From NCBI RefSeq assembly GCF_041146795.1, contig NC_135180.1, positions 35,572,294-35,636,293 on the forward strand: 64,000 nt of DNA. Reading direction: 5' to 3'. This DNA is from Maylandia zebra. Its lineage: Eukaryota > Chordata > Actinopteri > Cichliformes > Cichlidae. Shown here piece after piece: positions 25,975 to 35,800 of the stretch. How positions within the stretch are numbered: the first letter of the stretch is position 1; each line of letters opens with the position of its first letter. A program made the translations under genes and the position numbers. The notes under the pieces are model-generated. The model saw only the letters and a program-made list of their open reading frames with translations. It made no database searches and was not told the origin of the DNA.

Positions 25975-26057
<83 letters not shown>
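25975..26057 (+). repeat. (GT)n microsatellite at the LINE 3' end
   Basis: About 41 GT units directly abutting, via TATATAAAA, the 3' end of the minus-strand LINE remnant. Confidence 0.95.
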
Positions 26058-26061
<4 letters not shown>

Positions 26062-26822
26062 AAACACCCAGCACGCCCCTGCGGGCGGTTTATCCTTCAA
26101 GCTCGGGTCCTCTACCAGAGGCCTGGGAGCTTGAGGGTCCTGCGCAGTATCTTAGCTGTTCCCAGGACTGCGCTCTTCTGGACAGAGATCTCCGATGTTA
26201 TTCCCGGGATATGCTGGAGCCACTCGCCTAGCTTGGCAGTCACCGCACCTAGTGCTCCGATTACCACGGGGACCACCGTTACCTTCACCCTCCACATCCT
26301 CTCGAGCTCTTCTCTGAGCCCTTGGTATTTCTCCAGCTTCTCGTGTTCCTTCTTCCTGATGTTGCTGTCATTCGGAACCGCTACATCGATCACTACGGCC
26401 GTCTTCTTCTGTTTGTCTACCACCACTATGTCCGGTTGGTTAGCCACCACCATTTTGTCCGTCTGTATCTGGAAGTCCCACAGGATCTTAGCTCGGTCAT
26501 TCTCCACCACCCTTGGGGCATCTCCCATTTTGACCTCGGGACTTCCAGGTTATACTCGGCACAGATGTTCCTGTACACTATGCCGGCCACTTGGTTATGG
26601 CGTTCCATGTATGCCTTGCCTGCTAGCATCTTGCACCCTGCTGTTATGTGCTGGATTGTCTCTGGGGCATCTTTACACAGCCTGCACCTGGGGTCTTGCC
26701 TGGTGTGATAGACCCCAGCCTCTATGGATCTTGTACTCAGAGCTTGTTCTTGTGCTGCCATGATTAGTGCCTCTGTGCTGTCTTTCAGTCCAGCTTTGTC
26801 CAGCCACTGGTAGGATTTTCTG
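26058..26822 (-). pseudogene. C-terminal fragment of an R2/R4-type (restriction-like endonuclease) LINE
   Basis: The minus strand encodes the end of a non-LTR retrotransposon ORF, with its stop near 26112. A zinc knuckle CRLC-x8-H-x4-C lies near 26690. It is followed by a PD-(D/E)xK endonuclease core with QPDIVVVD, then DVAVP 14 residues later. This order, CCHC then PD-x14-D, is the hallmark of restriction-like endonuclease LINEs (R2, R4/Rex6/Dong, NeSL and relatives). The reading frame breaks near 26525: the knuckle part and the endonuclease part are in different frames. The element is 5' truncated, with the reverse transcriptase missing. It cannot be active. Clade assignment beyond REL-endo type is uncertain. 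Confidence 0.85.
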
Positions 26823-26955
26823 GATATATACGTATATATACACGTGTATATACGTGTGTATACGTGTGTATATACACACGTATATACGTGCGTGTATGTA
26901 TGTATACGTGCGTGTGTGTGTGTGTACACACACGCACACACACACACACACACAT
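26823..26955 (+). repeat. Complex TATACACG / TG-CA microsatellite
   Basis: Alternating TATA, TACACGTG and TGTGTG blocks running into a CA array, strongly alternating purine-pyrimidine and self-complementary. It borders the 5' truncated end of the LINE remnant. Confidence 0.85.
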
Positions 26956-27358
26956 CATAATAATCTGACAGTACTATAATATTGGCCATATTATATTTAC
27001 ATTGCCACAGTGAGTTGACTTTAGTCTCATGAACAACATTAGCTAATTGTTATTTACTAACTAATCTTAAATGACTGTTCAGCACAGAAATGAAGCCCAA
27101 CAATCATGTTTTACAGTCCTGTGGTCTCAGCCTCAGATACTCAACTAAAGTGATGTCATGACAAAAATGAATGACCAACAAAACATTTTTCTCCTTCATT
27201 TCTGTCAAACAAAGCTGTATGTGGTTGCTAGGCAACCTGAACAGTGCGACGAAGCGTATGCCGTCCCATTTCACAAGCCTCTCACTTCCGCACTTCTCGT
27301 ACTTATAGTACGCGTAGTGCGCGTACTTCAAGCGTGCAGACCCTGGGACACAGCCGAT

Positions 27359-29160
27359 GAGGCCTCCTTTAGCAGGTCGTTTGAACCTTGGAGATAATTT
27401 GGTACTTTTGCCTCTGCTCCACACCACGCTGGATTTAAAATCAAACAGTCAACATGTGACTGAAGTGCAGACTTTCAGCTGTAATTTGAGGGGTTTTACA
27501 AAAATATTTCATCAACTATTTAGGAATTAAAGACATTTCTTTCACGCGCAGTCAGACGCTCAAAAGTATTTGGGCAAACTAACAATATTAAGTATAAATG
27601 CTGCTTTTAATACTTAAAGATGTGTGAACCAGACAACCACACACACTCACATTAAATCAGGCATTGCTGTGAGGTGTCAGAGCTAACCACCTGGTACTAA
27701 ACGTTCCCACTAATGTGGTGTTTGTGTCCGATCTACTGCTTCTATGCATTTTTTGCCTCCTCCTTGAGAAAAACAACCCCACGATGATGCAAACGAGCTT
27801 GGCTTGCCTGGCTTGATTTTCTTCATACACACGTTTCCTAAAATCTGCTGCGTAATAATGATTTGTGAAACCTGTGCAAATGTGGGTTTATTCGCAAAAT
27901 CTTTGTGAACATTTCAGCACAGAGGGTTTTTTTTGTTTTTTTTTTTTTATATCTTGCAGTACATAGCTCAGACATACAGGAACACTTTTTAATCAGAGTG
28001 TAGCGTAGAGTCAGTTAAACTTCTGGGATATTGATCTGGTCGGTGATCTATCAGTTGTTAATCAGTTTCAGCTGGATTATCAACAGGCGCACTAGAGGGG
28101 CAACAATGAGACAACTCCCAAAACAGAAATGGTTACGCAGATTAGTGAGCTGCCCTATCCTACAGCCTACAGTGTCATTGCCAGGTTTGCTGTGTCTCGA
28201 CTAGACTGCAGGAGACAAGCGGTTACTCTAGGAAAGCCGGACAGGCCTGGAGAAGGTCCTTAGCAGGATCGGTATCTGCTCCTGTGTGACAGGAGGAAAA
28301 GCATGAGCCCGGTCAGAGCTACAAAATGAGCTCCAGCAGGCCGCCGGTGCAAATGTATCTGACCAAGCAACCAGAAACAGATCTCATGAGGGTGACCTGA
28401 GGTCAGGGAGAGCATCTCGTTAGGTGATGTGCTCCTTTAATCGTTCTGAGCAGCTCTGTGGAACGGGAGGCCGTACTCCGTTGTGCAAAACAAGGGGTTT
28501 AAACTATGATGAACGTGCTTGAGCAACGCTGTGATATCCCGTTCGTGTCCACTTTAGTGGCAAGATCGTTCCAAGCATGTATGAGCAGGATTTAAGTTAT
28601 GGCTGAACTGTCCCAGGCATCTTCTGTTGGCCTAACTACTACAAACGGGTGGATCTCCAGGGCTACGTGACCGCTCATTATATCACAGCGGACTGCGATA
28701 TAATGAGCGGTATGTATTATTGTAGGGTCTACCTTACAATATAAAGCGCATTGAGGCGACTGTTGTTGTGATTTGGCGCTTTATAAGTAAAATTGAATTG
28801 AGTGGTAGATACAAAGACCTATACTGCCCTATATTGTACCTTTTTTCTTTTTATAATTGCATGGAATGAGTTTTGTCTTCTTTTTTTGCTGATCCGAAAA
28901 TTTATCCGATCCAAACCGTGAGATTTTTTGATCCGTTGCACCACTAGTGATGAAACACCAGTTTTGGTTAAAAACTTCACGTTCAGGATTAAAAGATATG
29001 TGCGCTCTGACACAAAGAACATTTTTCTGTTTTCATTGGTATGACGTGACCTCCATGGTCGTGGACAGAAGCTCGAGGTCCTTCTGTGGGTAATGATCAT
29101 AAGAAGCTCAGGTAATCAGGATTTACCACACAGATCACACTACAGCTTCTGCTTTTGCTT
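27359..29160. other. Intergenic stretch before the hif3a 3' end
   Basis: No coding exon is recognisable. It holds a repeat tail near 28720-28800, an inverted repeat at 28671-28710 and poly-T runs near 27930. Confidence 0.55.
28715..28800 (+). mobile_element. 3' tail of a common fish interspersed repeat (AATATAAAGCG type)
   Basis: The segment holds the ordered words acaatataaagcgc, ttgaggcgactgttgttgtg, atttggcgct and taaaattgaattga. This tail is widespread in teleost genomes, probably a non-LTR or SINE 3' end. A diverged minus-strand copy lies at 38970-39060. Confidence 0.6.
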
Positions 29161-29167
29161 CATCAGC

Positions 29168-29173
29168 TTTATT
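29168..29173 (-). terminator. hif3a: hif3a candidate polyadenylation signal
   Basis: AATAAA on the minus strand, about 1.57 kb after the stop codon. It is the distal candidate; proximal ones exist near 30110-30145. Confidence 0.4.
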
Positions 29174-30738
29174 TAGCTCAAGAATACATACAGGATAAAG
29201 AGTAAAAAGAAAAGAAAACAGTATGCAACCCCTCTCCCTCTGTGTAAATCATCAGGGGGACATAATGAACAGATCCTGCGTGACGGTAACAGGCCAAACA
29301 ATGTTTTTCAGCGGGTGAGAAAAAGGCACAGACAGCTCTAGAAGAGGTAACACGTTTGAGATAAAATGGCAGTTTTACAGGGGACACACAGACAGTTCGT
29401 AGTTTGCAGATAACGTGTGGAAAAGTAAAAATGATTGTGGCCAAATGAAAACAATCCTCAACATCAAAATCACAATATTTCATCAAACACTGCAACTGAA
29501 GGATGCAAGCCTACTTTCAACTCATTTAATTTGAGGTAAAATTTGTTAGAAGTCATAAAATTTGATCTTAAGGACAAAAAAAACAAACTAAAACTAAATT
29601 CTAGTGTTTCATCACATTTCTACCAGCATATAAACAAGCTTACTCTACTGATGCTTTAACTAACAATAATGGAAAGATAAATCGATTATAGAAATATATA
29701 TATACACGTTTATATATATTCAAAACCACGATAAAAGGAAAAAGCAATACCCATTAAATTTGCTTTTTTTTTTTTTTTTTTTTTTTGGCCTTTGACCACA
29801 CCCTCAGCAGGTTATCCACGGCTATGCGTCTGAAAGCCAATTGATCACCTCACATTAGCTTGTAGAGTGTAAGAGAAGATGAAGCGCACAGACCGGGCAC
29901 CTCGGGATTAAAGATTAGACATCAAGAACAATCTGCGACGAAGAGCGACTCAGGATCTGAAGAGAACGCTGAAGTAAAACTATCAGAACTTTCTAGTAAT
30001 TGCATCATTTAATAGAAAGAAAAAAATGTTTACAAGTGTATAAAAAACACATAAAAATATGCCACTGAAATGACATGCCACTGATTTCGCAAGTTTGTTT
30101 CTTTTTGTTTATTTCTGAGTAAAGTGGAAGAGCGAGTGATTTATTTTTTGTTAGTTGAGACACTGACTGAAGAAGGACGACGGTGATTTTTGCTGACATG
30201 GTTGTTCTGTACACAAATTGGATCAAACTGTGAGAAATTTAGCTGCAGAGAAACGCGTCTCTTTTTGTCTCACCGTTAAACCCATTCGGGATGATTAATC
30301 TTTCACATCGTTCGCATGAGGAAAATTAGCACCACCTGCCGTTTCCGTCAGAACGGACAGACCTCAGTGATGACTTCTCAGATTAAATCCCTGACGAAAA
30401 GTAAGTGATGATGGAGGAAAGCGAGCGCTTGAGCTGCGCCGGGTTGCGGGAAGCCAATTTGGAGCATCTTCGCTTTGACTTTTCTAGGCTCCAGAGCGGG
30501 TCGCCGGCTTGTTTCACAGTGAGAGACGGACGGGAAAAGCCAACATCAAGAGACCGTTTGGCTTCGGCTACAATCAACGATCCGATGACGAAGTGATGCA
30601 GCGTGTGTGAGTCTCGAATCTTTTGCGTGCATGTCTGTAGGTGTGTGCTCAGGATGCAGTGTTTGCAGGCAGATCCAAAGTCGACTTGCTCGTTTTAAGC
30701 GGTGAAGTCGGGCCAACTCGTGACTGGCAGGAATTCCT
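29168..30738 (-). other. hif3a: hif3a 3' UTR
   Basis: Non-coding sequence after the hif3a stop on the minus strand. The most distal canonical signal is AATAAA (plus TTTATT at 29168-29173). Nearer AATAAA words exist around 30110-30145, so a shorter UTR is possible. It contains a 23-A run in the transcript sense (plus 29764-29786) and AT-rich words. Confidence 0.55.
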
Positions 30739-30806
30739 TTAGGTCATAGGTGAGAGAGGTGGCGAGAGGAGAGTCGGGCGGGATACAAATATGTCCTTCA
30801 TCAGAG
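30739..30806 (-). CDS. hif3a: hif3a exon 15 (C-terminus)
   Basis: The acceptor with a strong pyrimidine tract (TCTCTCTTTGTGTCTCGCAG) gives the 22-residue ending [11 protein letters not shown]...LSPPLSPMT and stop TAA at 30739-30741. A weaker acceptor 22 nt upstream (exon edge 30828) would instead give a longer frame ending at 30695-30697 (see findings). The choice rests on acceptor strength only. Confidence 0.6.
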
Positions 30807-32830
30807 CTGCGAGACACAAAGAGAGACACTGTTAGGTCAGAGGACACTTCACAGCTGAAACTCTTAAGCTTAAGAATCTCTTGTGTGTCTCAGACCTACA
30901 CAGGCAGTGATTTCTGGCTTGTTTTTAACAGCAGGAGGTAAAAAGCACCCCACAGAGTCACAAAAGGTCCCTGCAGGGGTTTGAACTAAGCACTCTTTCG
31001 CTGTGAGCTAACCACTGATAAATAAGATCTAACCTGAAAGGAGCCAGAATAGAGCAAAAACTGCCATCTGTGATGTACAGTTTATGCTCCAGACCCATCA
31101 CGTTTAATACCTGAGTGAAAAAGATCACTCCCTTTACAATCCAACATTATCATAACAGGAAATCTGTAAGTAGCCTATGCACCAACATGATCAGTTATTG
31201 AACTGTGTGGAATATTTTGCCTAATTCCCAAACATTATCTCAGTATGACCACTAGATGGCGCCAAATCACCTGAATTTGGGATGGAAGTCACTCAGTGCC
31301 CGTTATCCTCTGACGTTAATTTGAAGCAAGTCTGATAATGTGAGCTGAGGTTAGAGATCTTACCTGCAGTGTCACACAGTCCTTGCATGCCTCCTAAGAC
31401 CGGATCTCTGTCTGTGAGCAGATGGCTGCGACTCTCCGGTCCCGGGTCCATGATCAGATCTGGTTGGTCGGTTTCGTCCAGACTGTCCTGAAATTGGAGG
31501 TTAACGTGTGGTCAGGTGAAAAAGTTTGTTCTGAAAACATAATTATCATTACATAGCATCTATTAGTAGAAACCAACTAAATACTGATTTTTCAGATTTT
31601 CTAATTTGTTGTTTTTTATTAAAGGTAAAAACTGAACACTGCAACCTCCAATCAAGGCAGTGAAAAGTCATCAAGACAGAACATTTTGGATTAAACGTCT
31701 TAAAATCATCCCTCTCGGCTCTTCCTCCTCTTCCACTCACAAGTAGTTTGTGGGTGAGAAGAAGCTCCTCCTCCATGGAAGGATCCTTTTTCTGTCTCTT
31801 GTCCTGGAGCATCACTGGTGACAGCATCTCTTCAGCAGAGTCATGAGTCCTGAACGAGAGACAGACTGATTGTAAAACACGTAAATCTTTGTTTTGATGT
31901 TCAGATATAAATTTTTAGCTGTGTCTTCACCTACAATAAAAAGCTGGAACTCTACAATGTCCTGAATGGGCCACTGTACAGAGGACAAGAACACGGCCTT
32001 CTTACTGGCGCCTCCCTCAGGACAAATTTCCCATCTTGGCATAGGGCCGTTGTGCTCAGTTACAATAATGCAAGGTGAAACTTGGCTTCCTGTTTGCTCT
32101 AAGCACACCTTTGCACCAATAGTTTTATAGATAACGCTGGTCTAGCTTACCGTTTCCTGCTTGTTGCTGAAGTTTCGGAAGGTTTCTCAGCTTCCTCGGT
32201 CATACTGCTGAGGAAGGTCAGCTGGAAGTCATCGTCCATGGAGATGTACGGAGCCAACATGTCCAGGTCCATCCCCTCAATCTTCTGAGAAAATGCAGGT
32301 AGGACTGAATATTTTGCAGAAAGCGGTTGACTGAATAGTTATCAGGATGTCTTTTGTTGATGCCTCATCGGTTCGTGCTCTTACCACCGGGGTATCTTTC
32401 TTCTGGGCATCTTCTGGCCAAAAGGCGAAGAACTTTTCCACCTCGCTGGTGTCCATCACCTCTTCACTGCGGCTCTGAGATACAAACATCGATTAATGGT
32501 TAAAGGGAGGCGCAGACACTTCGACTGATGCACAAAGACTTAAGGCTGACATTTACCTGCTCGGGTTTAGGTGAGGAGCTTGGCGATGATGAAGAAGAGG
32601 ATGAGGATGCAGATGGAGGAGGAGTGATGGGGTCAAAGATGGGTGCGAGGAGTTTTCTCAGCTGCGGGGTGCACAGATCCTGAGGGTGCTCGGGCACCAA
32701 GTTTGGACTGGGTGGACTGGCAAATGAGAGCTCGACAGAACCTGAAAGAGGGGGGGAAAGATCTACTCTGAATAACCACAGACGACATTTCCTCAACTGT
32801 AACATAAACGAGGCTTTTAGGTTTATATAC

Positions 32831-32863
<33 letters not shown>

Positions 32864-35800
32864 GGGGGGGTTCCTCTGTTGGCCTCACCTGGACTCAGAG
32901 GTACGATGGTGTCTCCGGCATCAGGAGCCAACTGCAGCAGCTCCTCCGGCTTCTCCCGCAGCTCCATGAAGAGCTTCGCGCTGCTGCTGGAATCTGAATC
33001 CACATCTTCAACCTCAGTGGAAACAGTGCTGTCAGTTTTAGACTCACACATGTCGGCAGTCCCGGAGTCTTCATCTGCCAGTTCAACTTTAGGGATGCTA
33101 CTACAGCGGGTCTGCTCCATGGAGAAAATCACATCTGGCTGCTCCACAGAGCTAAAGACGAAGAACACGATGACGTTAAAATTGGGAACAGTAAATGGGC
33201 GCACCATCCTCGCTCATGTTGCAGTTTGCGAGACAACTTTGCTGCTTTTTAAAGTACCTGAGGATGAAGTTGAGGCAGACGATGGCATCCGGCTGGGACG
33301 TTTTACTGTTGTACAACACAGTGGCCTGAGTCTCCGCCCACACGTAGCCACCGTTGTTTGCCAGGAAACGGTACTGGCTGGTGCTAACTTGACCTTTGGA
33401 GAGCACTGCGCAGTGTGGACAGAAGAGAAAGAGGATGATGATGAAGTGCCAGAGCACATTTTCACTTCATTAAAACACAAATTCTGGGAGCTCCTGGTTG
33501 AAACACAGCTTTTAATAACAGCTGCAATGTAGTAAAACCTGTGCCTCAAATACAAGCGATGGACTGATGACATATCGAAGAAACACCCTTAAACTAGTTT
33601 TATGAGCTCAGGTGGATCAAAGCCAACTTTTCTTCTCAAGCAGGCACTTTGAGGGTGAAATACGTTTAATGGAACTTAATTCAGACATTGGTTCCTTAGT
33701 ATATTAGTAGTAATCAGAAATGAGGAGCAAATATTTAGGCATAAATATGTTCAAAATTAGAAGGAAAAACCAGTTTTGGACATTCATGTTGGACACCCCT
33801 CTCTTTCTCTGCCTTCATCATCTAGACGCCAAATGAGAGAATTTCTTTTGTCCCCGTGTGCTCTCTCAAATTTTCAGACTTTGTTTTAAAGGCCAAAATG
33901 CACTGAAGGTGTTCTGACGACAGCTGAGAGCCAAATACCCTGCTGAGAGTTTTATGCTGGATTTTTCTTTAATTCGTCACCCGTCCGTATATGAAAGCCG
34001 TTTAGACCCAGGTAAGCGGTGAAAATGATTGAAAATATTACACTGTTGTAACACGCAGACACACACTGACACTCACATGTGTGCAGACACACACTGACAC
34101 TCACATGTGTGCAGGCTCTTGTTGATGTGATCTGAGTCGAGTGCGTGAAGAAACTCGAAGCCTGAGCGTCCAATCAAATCATCAGGTTTGTATCCCACCA
34201 GCTCTGCAACCCTGGAAACAGCGTGAGAAAAGAAAACCAGGAGTTCAGAGGTTTCTTTCCCCCTTTCTTTCGCGCTACAGTGGAATGGTATTCCTCCTGC
34301 TTCCCATCCACGGGGGGGAAGGTCAAAGGTCAAGATCGGTTACATTTTTCCGTCTCACCTGCCCTCGCAGTGGGTGAAGCGCAGGTCCATGCTGTGACGG
34401 GTGAGGAAGGTGCAAGTATCCAGAGGGAACTCCACGCTGGATGGGTGTGGGATGGGCTCACACAGCAGGGTCATGACTCTGCCTGCAGGGGGCGACGCAG
34501 AGCCGCTGCCAAAGGGACGAATGTGGCCTGTGCAGTGGAGGACCTGGAGAAAGAGGGCGAGGAATTTAAAGCAGAGTTCATCAACCAAGCACGCTTCAAA
34601 CAACCGAAATAAACTTTTATTTTTGCTCAATTTCATGCTGCTTAGCTGTAGTGAGCTCCTTTTAATGAAAAGTATTCAGTTTGTGTTGCTCTGCTTTTGC
34701 CAATGTTAAATTCAGAAAGAATAAAACCTCAAATTTGAGCTGTAATCCCTTAAATGCTCAGAGGTTTTAAAAGAGTCCCTGCTCTGTGGCGCTGGAGCCA
34801 AGACACGTCAGTGCTGGAAACCCTCTGACTCTTCCAGAGGTTTTAAAATGTAAGTGCAGCACTTTAGACAGGAATGGTAACATCAAGTACACGTGAGCGC
34901 ATGAATTGAAAGTAGTGTGTGTGTGTTTGAACTAGTAGGTGTACCGTTTACAGCGTGAAGGCCGGCTGCCAGCGTTAATTTGACCATATCTCTTTCAGAC
35001 TGGACTTTAGCTGCATGTGTGTCTGTTGTGCCTATTTTTATGAGGACCAATTATAGCTTCAGAACTAGCCGTCCCTCACTTTGTGACACACCTTCTAAGG
35101 CCTGTTTAAAGGAGACGTATTCTGCTCGTTCCAGCTGACAATTTATTATTTTAACTCCTCTTCCTTTCTTGTGGTTGGCTGCCCATCATAAACCGAAGAC
35201 CTGGGTAAAGGTGGGTGAAGCTTATGTGCTCAAAGCCAGAGGTGTGAGCTCGAGACGTCCTTATTGAAGGTAGTTTATACACCAGCCAAAAGTAAATGTG
35301 CACTGCTGTCGTTTGGGCTCGTCGTGCACCTCCCAATTTTTTTTTTTTTGCAAACAGTAAGAATGTGTTGGGGAGAGTACAAGCAATCTTCTGTTCCTGC
35401 TCGAGCCCCAAGGCTGTGATTTATTTGTTTTTCCTGAGCAGGAACACTTGTCATTTAGAAGAGGCCTGCAGCCAATCAAGTGCATGAGCCAAAAGTTCAG
35501 CTTTCACTTGTGAAAGTATATATTTACATAGGAATAAATAAGGAAGCGGTGAATACGTCCACTTTAAGGGTTAAAGACATGCTCCAGCTGGACCTGGCGG
35601 TATGAATAAAACAGAGAACATTTCTTTACAGCACTGCAAACTGCACTTTGACACTCTTGCATGTTCAGCAAGTTGGTGTATTCTAGTATATTATTACTCT
35701 GTTGCTGAGCAGTAGTTAGCTAGTAGCTGCAGTCCTACAGTTTATGAATGCAGCCTACTATTCTAAGCATTTGCACTGTTTACAACTACTTCTGGATCAA

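Larger units (their letters stand above)
24230..27355 (+). mobile_element. Composite DNA transposon, GGCTGTGTCCCA terminal repeats, with nested insertions
   Basis: The left end GGCTGTGTCCCAattcAGGGTCTGCACGCTTGAAG and the right end (minus strand) GGCTGTGTCCCAGGGTCTGCACGCTTGAAG match over about 30 bp. Flanking GAT triplets at 24227-24229 and 27356-27358 could be a 3 bp target duplication. That length fits PIF/Harbinger or CACTA, although GAT is not the TWA typical of Harbinger. No transposase is visible. A complete hAT-type MITE and a LINE tail with microsatellites lie inside, so the ancestral element was probably only a few hundred bp. Confidence 0.7.

Noticed and set aside
25975-26763. 262-residue plus-strand ORF beginning with a long Cys-Val repeat
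   Set aside because: The CV repeat is just a translated (GT) array and the rest is the antisense of the LINE endonuclease fragment.
32879-33532. 217-residue plus-strand ORF
   Set aside because: It is antisense to hif3a exons 8 and 9, whose minus-strand reading is unmistakable.
33952-34333. Minus-strand ORFs running past hif3a exon 7 into its flanks
   Set aside because: Only 34105-34211 carries PAS-B sequence; the rest is intron read-through.
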